Under the pieces are notes generated by a model. That model saw nothing but the letters and a program-made list of their open reading frames with translations, was not told the origin of the DNA and searched no databases. Positions 28,701 to 37,959 of a stretch of 64,000 nt of DNA are shown in pieces; the stretch's first letter is position 1; each line of letters starts with the position of its first letter. This stretch comes from Aureococcus anophagefferens (lineage: Eukaryota > Sar > Pelagophyceae > Pelagomonadales > Pelagomonadaceae), in the NCBI RefSeq assembly GCF_000186865.1, contig NW_008705561.1:373711-437710 (forward strand). The letters are read 5' to 3'. The translations under genes and the position numbers were made by a program.

Positions 28701-29393
28701 TACGGGGTGGTCTACTGGGACCAGACGGACGCGCACTCGCTCGCGTCCGTGACCTACTTCTCGCAGCAGTTCATCACCATGTCGAACCTGCAAGCCATCC
28801 CCCAGATGTTCGACGAGCGCGCGCTGTACTACCGGGAAGTGTCCTCCGGCTTCTACGCGGAGCTGCCGTACTTGGCGGCGCGGTGCGCGATCAACGCGGT
28901 CGTCCAGGTGCCCCTGGTCTTCGTCTACTCCGTGATCACCTACCCCATGGTGGGCCTCCGGGGCGGCGTCTTCTCGGGCTACTTCGTCTTCTTCTTCCTC
29001 GTCATGTTCGGGCTGTCGCTCTGCGGCTACGCGTTCTCGAATTTGATCGCGGCGATCACGCCGAACCAGCAGTCGGCGCTGAACTTGTACAGCGCGCTCT
29101 TCCAGTTCTGCATCTTCTTCTGCGGCTACTCCATCCCCGTGAACCAGGTGCCGACCTACTGGTCCTGGGCGACGAACTTCTCCTTCGCGCGCTGGTCCTT
29201 CGAGGCGCTCGTGCTCAACGAGATGCAGGGCGAACCGGGCGACGACGACCAGGACGCGTCCTACTGGCTCGACTACTGGTCCTTCTCCGGCCACTCCAAG
29301 TTCTCCGTCTTCGGCGTCTTCGTCCTCCAGGTCTTCGTCTTCCACTGCCTCGCGCTCCTGGCCATGAAGTTCGTCTCCTTCCAGCGCACCTAG
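25723..29393 (+). CDS. Full-size ABCG/PDR-type ABC transporter
   Basis: 1,203 residues with order NBD1-TMD1-NBD2-TMD2. The first exon (25723-25898) ends inside the first P-loop. A GC-AG intron (25899-25957) is the only junction I found that keeps both the phase and the P-loop region. NBD1 has a degenerate Walker A (GRSG-PWM-SSMLDLLA, no Lys), but an intact signature (ISGGEKKR), Walker B (VVLLDEP) and His loop. NBD2 has an intact Walker A (GPSGAGKST) but a degenerate signature (LATGERRL). This leaves one canonical and one degenerate ATP site, as in fungal Pdr5. The two six-helix membrane domains lie at about 265-525 and 880-1200. The likely role is plasma-membrane efflux of lipids or xenobiotics. 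Confidence 0.88.
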
Positions 29394-29510
29394 GAACGCG
29401 CGCGCGGCCCGGCGGGGACGCCCCCCCATTCCCCCGCCGGGGCCCATTTTCACCCCCCCGCCTTTTTGCGCGCCCGCCGTCCATCCGCGGCCGCGCGCCT
29501 CCCCCCGTTT

Positions 29511-31550
29511 TTACGACGAACGCTTACCGCAGGACGAGAAGGGCTCGATCGCGCGGTAGGACGAGTCGTTGCGGTAGCCGTAGGCCGACAGCGGGTACGC
29601 GTCCTGCGTGGCCGCGTCGTCCATCCAGAACGTCACGACGTCGCCGTTGTCGCTCCACGCACCCATGATCGCGTCCGCGTCCTCGGCCTCGTAGTAGAGC
29701 GCGGGTGCCATTCGATTCGCCTGTGTGGAAATCAACCACTGGTTTGGGTGGTCCTGACCAAACTTCAGAATTCTCTAGCTCGGTCAAATCGAAGTCGATT
29801 CGGCTGACTTTTGGACGAATCGAATGCTCTCGTCGAGTTCTCGAAGCACAGCCGAAGAGCTTGCGTCGAAACGGTCGCATACGCGCACATTGAAGTCGGG
29901 TTGAAGATTTGAATTCCACACAGGGCCTCGCGTAGTACGAGCAGTAGATCTCCGCGAGGTCGTCCAGCGCCGTCGCGGCCTCGTCCGAGAGCCGCCGCCG
30001 CGTCACGTCGAGGAGGTTCGTCGTCTCGCGCGGGTCGTCGAGGATCTTGAAGAGATTTAGAGACCGGAAGACGCCCGAGGCCGGCGCGGACGCGTTCAGG
30101 ACGTCCGTGCCGTCCGCGTCCCACCAGCCGACGTTGTCGCAGCACGCGCCCTCGTCCTTGTACTTGTTCAGGTAGTAGACGAGCTTGTAGTCGCCGCGGA
30201 TCACCGCGAACTGCTCGTCGACGTACGACGACTCGATGACCGCGTGCGGCGCGGCGTCGTCCTCGCCGAGGATGGCCTTCCACCGATTCGCGCCGTCGAG
30301 GGCGACGCCGCCGTTCTGCGACAGGTCCGCGGCCTGGCGCAGGGCGCCGTGGACGATCGTCGGGAGCCAGTCGCTGACGTGGACGACGGCCGACGAGACG
30401 CGCGCGTCGGGCGCGTGCTTCAAGCTGTGCACGAAGGCGGGCACGCGCAGGCCGCCCTCGAACGGTGTCGACTTGCGGCCCCGGAGCGGGTAGTTGGACC
30501 CGCCGTCGCCCATGCAGGACGCGCCGTTGTCCGACGCGAAGACGAAGACGTAGTCGTCCCACATGCGCTTGGCTTTCAGGGCCGCCACCAGCGCTTCGAC
30601 CTCGTGGTCCACGAGGCGCAGCGCGCCCGCGAAGGTTTCTCGGAGGTGCGAGTGGCCGTCCGGGAGAGACGCCGCCAGAGTTTCGAACTCGGGCGTGGCC
30701 CGGTAGGCGTCGGGCACGCTCACGGTGTAGTGCGGCGCGTTGAACGCGAGCTCCAGGAACAGGGGTTCGGCCGCGTCGTGGCGCGCGACGACCTCGCGCG
30801 CCGCGGACCCGAAGGCGAACGTGGAGTAGGCGCCGTCGTACTCGGCCGCGGCGTTGGCCGTGCCGTTGCTCAGGCTCGTGAAGACGCCCATGCCGCCGTT
30901 GATCGTGTGGTTGAAGTAGTCGTCGTAGCCCGTCGTCAACAGCCCGAAGAACGTGTCGAAGCCGCGCCGCGTCGGCCAGTAGGCCTCCACCGCGTGGCCC
31001 ACGTCCCACTTGCCGACGAGGTGCGTCGCGTAGCCGAGCTGCCGCACGCGCTCGGGGAAGAGCGCGAGCTCGAGGGGCAGCCCGAAGGGGCTGTCCGAGA
31101 GCACGTCCTTCTCCTGCATGCCGACGCTCGACGCGAACATGCCGCTGAGGAGCGCGGACCGCGACGGCGTGCAGCTCGTGTGCGCGTAGTAGCGTCTCAG
31201 CCGCACGCCGGATTCGGCGAGCGAGTCGACGAACGGCGTCGCCGCGCCGAGGTCCGCGCTCTGTGGTACCCGACGTCGTTGAAGCCCGCGTCGTCGATGA
31301 GGACGACGTAGACGTGCGTCGACGGCGTCGAGGATGCTGCGGAGGCGCCGTCCGATGCTGCGGAGGCGTCCGAGGGCGCCGAGGCGCCGTCCGCTGGCTC
31401 CGCGCCGTCCGACGGCGCCGGGTCCGCGGCGAGCGCGGCGACGGGCGCCCGTCGCTGCGTGAGGATGCCGGAGAGGACGAGAGCGCCTCCCACGAGGGCT
31501 GCGAGCAGCCCCAGCAGCGGTGGGAGCCGCTGCGGTAGTGGCTGCCCCAT
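29511..31550 (-). CDS. Sulfatase with an introner intron and a 2-nt frame discontinuity
   Basis: ATG 31550 starts a signal-anchor helix and a Ser/Ala/Asp-rich linker, then VVLIDDAGFNDVGY, the metal-binding start of the sulfatase fold. At 31266-31263 the frame changes: the protein continues as QSADLGAATPFVDSLAESG in a frame reached by skipping two bases (CA). The active-site motif CTPSRSALLSG (Cys converted to formylglycine) and DDYVFVFASDNGASCMGDGG follow. Introner intron 29919-29721 is then removed (phase 0), and the last exon (29720-29511) ends in CGKRSS. The product is a type-II or secreted arylsulfatase, acting on sulfated polysaccharide or sulfate esters. The discontinuity may be an assembly error, a polymorphism or a true lesion. 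Confidence 0.78.
29721..29923 (+). mobile_element. Introner element, family 1 copy 2 (intron in the sulfatase gene, opposite orientation)
   Basis: A 203-bp insertion with inverted ends CTGTGTGGAAATCAA (29721-29735) and TTGAATTCCACACAG (29909-29923). Its internal sequence is closely similar to copy 1 in the same plus-strand orientation, but the host gene here is on the minus strand, so this copy is spliced as its reverse complement. The donor GTGGAATTC and acceptor CCACACAG come from the two symmetrical ends. The flanking 8-mers (cgattcgc and ggcctcgc) match at five positions, suggesting an older target duplication. Confidence 0.85.
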
Positions 31551-31635
31551 GCTCGTACTCGAAGGACTTCACCAATTCTTCACCATTGGCATGAACATGT
31601 TTGACTGCGACGCGCACCGCTGCGCGCGACAAACC

Positions 31636-32607
31636 ATGGACTTCAAGTCCCTGAAACGCCAGCGCGACGGCAAGGCCAAGCGCGGCGACGTCAAGGCGAA
31701 GGCCGCAGCGCTCCGCCAGGCGAAGCTCGAGGCCGAGGCCGCGGCGCGGCGCGACGCGGAGAAGGCGCGCGCGAAGCGGGAGGCCATGACCATGCCGCCG
31801 CCGCCGCCGCGGGCGACGGCGGCCAAGCCCAAGGCGACGAAGAAGGTCGCGTCGCTGACGCGGCCCGCGCCGGCGACGGCGGCCGCGCCGCCCGCCGCCG
31901 CCGCGGGTCTGCCCGCGGGCTTCTTCGACGCGTCCGGCGCGACGCCGGCGGCGCCGGAGCCGACCGCGGCGGCGTCGCTCGTCGCCTACGGCAGCGACGA
32001 CGACGACGACGGCGGCGGCGACGCGGCGGCGCCCGCCGCGCCCGCCGCGGCGCCCGCGGCCGCGGCCGCGTCCGCCGAGGACGACGCGACGGCCGCCGCC
32101 GCCGCGGCGGGCGTGCTCCCGGCGGGCTTCTTCGACAACGCCGACGCGGACCTCCGCGCGCGGGGCATCGACCCGGAGAAGAAGAAGGCCAAGGACGAGT
32201 CCGCGGCCTGGGCGGAGTTTCAGGAGTTCGCGGGCGGCGTCCGGGAGCAGGAGGCCCACGACGAGGCCGCCGAGGCGACGGAGGCCGACGACGAGTACGA
32301 GCGGCGGAATCTCGACCAGGCCTGGTACGAGAGCCGCCTCGCGCCGCTCCTCGCGCGCGCGGACAAGGCCGCCGCGCCGTCGTCCGAGGCCGCGCCGCGG
32401 CTCCAGGACGAATCGGAGGCGCCGGCGACGGAGGACAGCGTCGTCGCCCTGCTCAAGGCGAAGAAGCGCGCGAAGAAGGAGGAGCGCGAGGCGAGGCTCC
32501 GGGAGGTCGACGACGCGTACGCCGACCTCGGCTCCGACGACGAGGACGACGCGTGGCAGACGGGCTTCAGCGGCGTCTGTAGCCACCCCGTCGTGAGGGA
32601 CGACTAA
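31636..32607 (+). CDS. ZNF830/CCDC16-like nuclear protein lacking the zinc finger
   Basis: 323 residues from the ATG at 31636 (context aaccATGg). The protein is Lys-rich at the start, then Ala/Pro-rich. It twice has the motif LPAGFFD (about residues 93-99 and 155-161), followed by ADLRARGIDPEKKKAKDESAAWAEFQEF. This resembles the conserved LPxGFFD...W..FQ region of ZNF830/CCDC16-type splicing-associated proteins. The C-terminus is charged with KKRAKKEEREARLREVDD. The N-terminal C2H2 finger of that family is not present and no upstream exon was identified. Family assignment rests on short motifs. The start is 85 bp from the divergent sulfatase start. Confidence 0.55.
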   Translation: MDFKSLKRQRDGKAKRGDVKAKAAALRQAKLEAEAAARRDAEKARAKREAMTMPPPPPRATAAKPKATKKVASLTRPAPATAAAPPAAAAGLPAGFFDASGATPAAPEPTAAASLVAYGSDDDDDGGGDAAAPAAPAAAPAAAAASAEDDATAAAAAAGVLPAGFFDNADADLRARGIDPEKKKAKDESAAWAEFQEFAGGVREQEAHDEAAEATEADDEYERRNLDQAWYESRLAPLLARADKAAAPSSEAAPRLQDESEAPATEDSVVALLKAKKRAKKEEREARLREVDDAYADLGSDDEDDAWQTGFSGVCSHPVVRDD

Positions 32608-33116
32608 AAGTGGGTCGGCTAGTTTGTACGCTGGGCATGGGCACGGGGTGCGGCCGGCCGCGGGTTTCGCGCGGCCGGGGCCGCGCGGTCGCGCGCGGGA
32701 TCGACGAGCCCATCCCCGTCCGTTCCGCTGCCGTTGCGGGTCGACACCGTCGTCTTATGCGATCAATATGAAAGCCCCCTCGACCCGCCTGTGTCCAAAG
32801 CTCTTCAACATTGTCCGGTCACCGAGAGCCTCTCACATTTCATGTTCGTGCCCTGTGATACTGCTCTCGTCGACGCGCAAAAATTGCTGGCGACGCAGCA
32901 GCATCGCGGAATTTAATTAAGCCAGGTGCGCGCGCGCGTCCTTCGCGGCCGTCTCTTGCCCGCCCGCTACCCCCGCTCGCCCGCGGCGCGGCTCCGCGCT
33001 GGGGCGGCGGACGGTTTCACCATCTTTTCCTTCAACCAGGTTGTTGCTCGGCGGCCGCCCCGGCGATACGGGCCGCCCGCACGGCGTCAATTTTCCCCCT
33101 CGACTCGGCCTGCACC
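32608..33116. other. Intergenic region with an AT-richer island and a short open frame
   Basis: 509 bp between the ZNF830-like stop and the HSF start. At 32734-32916 an open stretch of 60 codons without a usable ATG start (first in-frame Met well inside) ends in TAA. Its composition is clearly less GC-rich than the neighbours, and its codon use is unlike theirs, with many A/T third positions. The translation (..VVLCDQYESPLDPPVSKAL..) looks protein-like but I do not recognise it. It may be a decayed gene or transposon remnant. The rest is GC-rich 5' UTR-like sequence. Confidence 0.35.
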
Positions 33117-34672
33117 ATGAAGTCCGACGTCGCTTCCGACGCCGAGCTCAGCGACGACAGCGCGCCTGCCCCGCGCAAGCGAGCGCGCGCCTCGGCGTCG
33201 ACGCTCCTCCTCGATCCGACGGCGCGGGGCCGCCGCCCCCGCCAAAAGACCCCCCTCCGCTAGCGCGCGTCGACGCCGAAGAGAGCCGACCCGCTCGTCC
33301 GCGGCCGCTCGCGCGCGGGAAAGCGCATCGCGCGTCACGCCGTCGTGATCAGGTACCGGCCCCGGCGCCGCAAGATTATCCCCTTCCTCGAGAAGCTCGT
33401 GCAGCTCATCCAGGTGCGCCGCCGCCCCGCATACGGTCCCTATCCGGACGCCGCCCCCCGCCGCAGGAGGAGCCCGAACTTATCCAGTGGACCAAGGAAG
33501 GCGCGCCGCCGCGTCGATATCTTCGGCCGCAAGAGAGCGACCCGTCGTCCCCAGGTAACATCATCATCCCCGACCCCAAGGAGCTCGAGAAGAAGCTGCC
33601 GACCTACTTCCGCCACGAGCACTACTCGTCCTTCCAGCGCCAGCTCAACAACTTCGGCTACAACAAGCTCCACAAGAGCTCGAGCCCGCAGAACTCGGTC
33701 TACGTGCGCATCAAGGGCGACCAGCTCACGGACATGGACCCCGTGGAGCTGCTCCAGCTGCGGCCCGTGCTCGAGCGGTCGACGCTGCGGCGCGCGAAGC
33801 GCACGCGGCGCAAGGGCGACAAGAAGGCGAAGAAGGCCGCGAAGAAGGACGCGCCGGCGACGCCCGTCCGCGTGTCGCCGACGAGCCCGCTCACGCCGCC
33901 GACGGCCGAGGCCGCGTCGGAGTCCAAGCCCCAGTGCCCCGGCGCGCCGCCGCGGCCCCGGCCCGGGTCCCTCCTCGCCCACCTCGGGCCCGACGCGCCG
34001 CCCGTCGCGCTCCTGCCCGCGCTCGACGGCGGCGGCGCCGCGCCGCCCGGGTTCCGCGACGCGTCCGTGCTCGTGCCCCGCGGCGCGGCGGCCGGCGGCT
34101 TCGCCGAGGCCTTCGCCGAGGGCCACTACGCCCACCTCCCGGGCATCGCCTTCCACCTCGCGCCCGCGCCGGCCGTCGCCGCGCCCGCGCCGGGCCGCGC
34201 GCCGCCGCCGGGCGGCGACCGCGGCGCGCGCTGGGCGCCGACGCCCGGCGCGTCGTCCTTCTCCGTCTTCCAGCGCAAGGCGCCGCCGGCGGGCGCGGCG
34301 GGCGTGCTCTGCCCGGGCCTCTACGCGAGCCCCTTCCCGGGCTACGCGCCCTTCTCCATCGTCGTCGCGCACGACGCGGCCTACCACGGCCAAGTCGCCG
34401 CGGCCGCGGCGGACGCCCGCGACGGCGGCGACGGCGCCCCGGCGCCCTGGCCCTCGCCCGCGCCGGCGGCGGCCGCGGGCCTCGGGCCCGACGGCGCGCC
34501 GGGCCCCGTCGCCGCGGCGTTCTTCGCCGCGCCGCCGCCCGAGGCGCCGCTCCCGAGCCGCCCCCACAGCCCCGACGGCCACTGGCGCGCCAACCTCGAG
34601 GACGACGACGTCCACATCTTCCCCGACGACTTCTCCGACATCTTCCCGCCCGAGGAGCCGTTCCTCCTCTGA
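33117..34672 (+). CDS. Heat shock factor-type transcription factor
   Basis: Four exons: 33117-33196, 33353-33413, 33467-33500 and 33555-34672, for 430 residues. The three parts of the HSF DNA-binding domain lie in different frames and join as KIIPFLEKLVQLIQ, then EEPELIQWTKEG, then NIIIPDPKELEKKLPTYFRHEHYSSFQRQLNNFGY. The last part holds the recognition helix (SFQRQLNNFGY). Intron 2 is GTGCGC...GCAG (53 nt). Intron 3 (33501-33554) is GC-AG, 54 nt, and would otherwise add 18 residues inside the domain. The first intron (33197-33352) is the least certain. A Lys/Arg-rich stretch follows the domain, then a long Pro/Gly/Ala-rich region with an acidic C-terminus resembling an activation domain. No clear heptad-repeat trimerisation region is visible. 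Confidence 0.8.
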
Positions 34673-34815
34673 AGCCCGCGGCCGCCGCCGGTTCGTCTTC
34701 GCCCGCCGTCGATCTCACCGGCGAGGTTCGCCCAAACATCTCTCCACGCGTTCTCTCTTCCCAATTGTGTGCTCCAGCCTTGTTGACTACTCTCCCACCA
34801 CCACGACGCCGGCCC

Positions 34816-34907
34816 CGCTTTTTCGCGCGGCCCGCCTCGCGCTCTCGCGAGCGCGGGGCCGGGCCCCGCTGTTCCGCGCGGCCCGCCTCGCGCTCTCGCT
34901 CGCTCCT
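34816..34907. repeat. Imperfect direct repeat of about 45 bp downstream of the HSF gene
   Basis: Two adjacent, similar GC-rich segments (about 34816-34857 and 34863-34907), each containing the string gcggcccgcctcgcgctctcg. They lie between the HSF stop and the YHS gene stop and have no coding sense. Confidence 0.7.
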
Positions 34908-34939
34908 CTAGACGCTAAATCGCTACTCCTCTTCCAAAA

Positions 34940-35611
34940 TTAGGGCCGCGCCGGCGCCTCCTGGTTCGCCGCCTTCTCGGCCGTGTCGGACGACGCGTCC
35001 CACCAGAAGCAGCCCGTGTTGAAGGCGACGTCGTCGCCGAACCACGCGGTCCACCGCGCGTCGCCGTCCGCGACGTAGGTCGCCGTCGAGCCCGACGCGT
35101 CCAGGTCGTCGTCGACGAGCGTGCCCATGAATTTCGACTCGGGCTTGTCGAACATGAAGACGTAGAGCTTGTCGTCGACGATCTGCCACACGTTCGGATC
35201 CGCGTCGGGCCCGAGCGTCGCCTTCGTCCACTGCGACTCCTCGGCGATGCCCCAGGCGCAGAACCCGCCGAACTGGGGCGCGTAGGCGCTCGGGTCGGTT
35301 AAAAAGGTCGCCCGGTTCGCCGCCGTCGAGAAGTAGAACGTGTAGCCGCCGTACGTCGCGTTGTGCGCCGCGGAGCCCGCGACGGCGTCGGCGCCGTCGG
35401 CGAGCGAAAAGTAGGCGACGACGTCGTAGCCGCTCAGCACCGGGCCGGCGGCGGCCTCGAGGCACGACGCCTCCAGCGCCACCTCCTCTGCGTAGACGAC
35501 GCTCATGAGGTAGCCCCGGTTCTCGGCGACGAAGGCGCCGGCCATGAGCGCGAAGGCCGTGATGTACATGACGCCCAGCATGTGCTTGAAGTTGTCCAGG
35601 CCCTGCATCAT
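34940..35611 (-). CDS. YHS-domain protein with N-terminal membrane anchor
   Basis: 223 residues. The ATG at 35611 precedes a hydrophobic helix (HMLGVMYITAFALMAGAFVA), giving a membrane-anchored or secreted protein. Residues about 55-125 carry the YHS pattern: SGYDVVAYFSL, then YGGYTFYFSTAANRATFLTDPSAYAPQFGGFCAWGI. YHS domains are small metal-associated modules in heavy-metal ATPases and phenol hydroxylases; stand-alone bacterial YHS proteins are often exported. The C-terminal 90 residues (FDDKLYVFMFDKPES-like) repeat a beta-rich pattern of unknown role. The gene is divergent from the GT4 gene (207 bp), and that gap contains a short GAGCT repeat near 35727-35755. Confidence 0.78.
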   Translation of the reverse strand: MMQGLDNFKHMLGVMYITAFALMAGAFVAENRGYLMSVVYAEEVALEASCLEAAAGPVLSGYDVVAYFSLADGADAVAGSAAHNATYGGYTFYFSTAANRATFLTDPSAYAPQFGGFCAWGIAEESQWTKATLGPDADPNVWQIVDDKLYVFMFDKPESKFMGTLVDDDLDASGSTATYVADGDARWTAWFGDDVAFNTGCFWWDASSDTAEKAANQEAPARP

Positions 35612-35818
35612 CGTCGGCCGCGCTCCGAGGCGCGCGACGCGCCCAGAAGCTCGGCCTCTCTCAGACGCACTCCACTTGGGCGCTTGCTCCAGTGGCAGCT
35701 TCGCCGGAGCTGAAGCTGATACGGCCGCTGAGCTGAGATGAGCTGAGCTGAGCTGATACATGTACGGCCCCTCGGGCTGCCCAATCTCGAGCCCCAGTCG
35801 CCTATGGTGTGGTGATCC

Positions 35819-37285
35819 ATGTCGAGCTTCAAGGACTTCGTCAAGGCGCGCAAGGCCGCGGCGGCCAAGGGCGGCGGCGCCGCGGACAAAACACCCGCGC
35901 CGGCGCCGCGCCGGCCGCCCGCCGCCGCGCCGCCGCAGGTCGCGCCGCAGCCGCCCGCGCGGCCGCCCTACGCCGGCCCGCGCGTGCTCATGGTGACGAC
36001 GGCGAACCTCTTCGTCTACGACAACAGCGGCCGGAGCAGCGACATGACGAAGCGGCCCACGGGCGGGCTGACGCTGACGTACGCGCTGACGCGCTACGCG
36101 AAGCGCGCGCTGGCCGCGCGCGTCGTCGCCGTCGACTTCGTCTTCAAGCACTACGAGCGCGAGGCGCGCCGGTGGGAGGGCCTGGACGTGGACTGCGTGC
36201 GCCTCGGCTGCGACCCGCAGATCGCGGCGGGCGCCTACGACGTCGTCGTCGTGAGCTCGCCGGAGCTCGGCGTCGCGCGGTGGGTGTCGGCGCACTGCGA
36301 CGCGCCGCTCAAGATCGCCATGTGCCACGACTACGCCGGCGCGCCCTGGGGCCCGTTCACGAACACGGACGAGGACCAGCGGGAGGAGCTCTACGCCGTG
36401 CTCGCGGGCTGGCGGCTCCTCACGGACTCGCAGCACGTCGCCGACTACCACAACCGGTTCGCGCCCGAGGCCTACGCGGCGCGGGGGCTACCGAACCCGC
36501 CGACGGCGCGCCAGTGCTACGGGGCCTGCTACGGCTACTACGAGCGCCACCGGATGCCCCACTTTGCCGACGCGATCGAGCGCGAGTACGTGACGATCAT
36601 CTCGCCCTGCGCGCCCAAGGGCCTCTCGATGATCGCCGCGCTGTCGCCGATGATGCCCACGACCAAGTTCCTCTGCGTGGCGACGGCCTGGACGAACGGC
36701 GTCGTCCAGCACATCCTGAAGCGCTTCGAGAACGTCGACATCCAGATGGGCACGCAGAACGTCGACGACTTCTACGCGCAGACGAAGGTCCTCATCGTGC
36801 CGTCGATCTGGCCCGAGGCCTTTGGGCTCGTGACCATGGAGGCGTCGGCGCGCGGCATCCCCGTCGTGTCCACGGACCACGGCGGCCTGACGGAGGCGAA
36901 CCCCGTCGCGCGGCTCAAGATCCGGACGCCCTACTTCTACGACCACGCGGGCTTCCAGCTGCTGCGGGACACGACGCTCGACGACATGATGGAGCGGCCG
37001 CGGCCGCCGCCGCCGGACGACGTCGTCGCCGCGGGCGGCGACGCGGAGAAGCGCCAGGAGAAGGTGTCGAAGCACCTCCTGCGCTGCCTGCTGCACATCG
37101 CGCCCCAGGACGTCGCGCTGCCCTTCGCGAACCTCATCCACGCGCTCATGACCGACGACGCGTTCTACGCGGCGGCCGCCGCGGACGCGCGGAAGAGCGG
37201 CCTCGCCTTCATCGAGAAGCACGAGGACAAGATGGACGCCATCATCGCCGAGGACTTCGCGAACCCCGCGGTCTTTAAGTTCTAG
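35819..37285 (+). CDS. GT4-type (GT-B fold) glycosyltransferase
   Basis: 488 residues. A Pro/Ala-rich, low-complexity N-terminus (about 50 residues) precedes a GT-B Rossmann start, GPRVLMVTTANLFVYD. Later come the C-domain nucleotide-sugar motifs: MGTQNVDDFYAQTKVLIVPS and PEAFGLVTMEASARGIPVVS. The latter contains the E-x7-E pair of GT4 glycosyltransferases, followed by GGLTEA. The substrate is unknown. No signal peptide is seen, so a cytosolic enzyme is likely. The TAG at 37283-37285 overlaps the stop codon of the convergent membrane-protein gene. Confidence 0.82.
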   Translation: MSSFKDFVKARKAAAAKGGGAADKTPAPAPRRPPAAAPPQVAPQPPARPPYAGPRVLMVTTANLFVYDNSGRSSDMTKRPTGGLTLTYALTRYAKRALAARVVAVDFVFKHYEREARRWEGLDVDCVRLGCDPQIAAGAYDVVVVSSPELGVARWVSAHCDAPLKIAMCHDYAGAPWGPFTNTDEDQREELYAVLAGWRLLTDSQHVADYHNRFAPEAYAARGLPNPPTARQCYGACYGYYERHRMPHFADAIEREYVTIISPCAPKGLSMIAALSPMMPTTKFLCVATAWTNGVVQHILKRFENVDIQMGTQNVDDFYAQTKVLIVPSIWPEAFGLVTMEASARGIPVVSTDHGGLTEANPVARLKIRTPYFYDHAGFQLLRDTTLDDMMERPRPPPPDDVVAAGGDAEKRQEKVSKHLLRCLLHIAPQDVALPFANLIHALMTDDAFYAAAAADARKSGLAFIEKHEDKMDAIIAEDFANPAVFKF

Positions 37286-37743
37286 CCGTCGCGGCCGAGG
37301 CCCCGGAAGACGGCCGGCGGCTGGCAGAAGCCGAACCAGCCGTAGCCCAGCGAGAGCGCCGCGAAGAACGCGACGCACGCGACGCCGTGGGCGCCGGTGC
37401 TCAGCGTCGTCGATCTCTGGTGCGCCTGCGCGAGCGCGACGGTCACGAGCGCCGTCGAGCAGAAGAGGCCTCGCGTCATATCGCGCCGCGCGCCGCCGTC
37501 GACGACGCGCCGCGCGGACCAGATGACATAGGCCTGCCCGATCATGAACGACGAGAAGAGACGGATGGTCTCCTTGAGGTGCAGCCGCCCCTGGATGTGC
37601 CGCGCGGCGACCTCGGCGCCGTCGTCGAAGAGCACGGCCCAGGACGTCGGTCGGAAGAAGCCGGCGGCGCCGACGACGAGGAGCGCGACGGACGTGATGA
37701 CGAAGAGTGTGTCCAAGCGTTTGCGCTGGGAGAGGGCATCCAT
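37282..37743 (-). CDS. Small four-helix membrane protein, unknown function
   Basis: 153 residues from ATG 37743 with four hydrophobic segments: LFVITSVALLVVGAAGFF, TIRLFSSFMIGQAYVIWSA, CSTALVTVALAQA and VACVAFFAALSLGYGWFGF. Between helices 1 and 2 is a conserved-looking loop, HIQGRLHLKETIRLFS. I do not recognise the family. Its TAG stop is read from the same CTAG tetranucleotide (37282-37285) that ends the convergent GT4 gene. Confidence 0.7.
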   Translation of the reverse strand: MDALSQRKRLDTLFVITSVALLVVGAAGFFRPTSWAVLFDDGAEVAARHIQGRLHLKETIRLFSSFMIGQAYVIWSARRVVDGGARRDMTRGLFCSTALVTVALAQAHQRSTTLSTGAHGVACVAFFAALSLGYGWFGFCQPPAVFRGLGRDG

Positions 37744-37959
37744 CAGAGGGCTGCCTCAGACTGCCTCTCCGACGGCAACGCGGTGATTGTGCCCAGCAAT
37801 TGAAGCCATTCCACGGAGCGATCAGGCTCGACACCAGAGGGCACATCGACGACGGCCGCGCCGCAGTCCGCCGACCGCCTCGCCACACCACATCGCGCCG
37901 CGCGCCGCGCGCCACCTCTCGGACCCCCCCGCACAGCCCTTTTTTGCCGCCCGACGAGG

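Noticed and set aside
34816..34907. Direct repeat downstream of HSF as a mobile element
   Set aside because: There are only two copies, no inverted ends and no target duplication; more likely a small local duplication.
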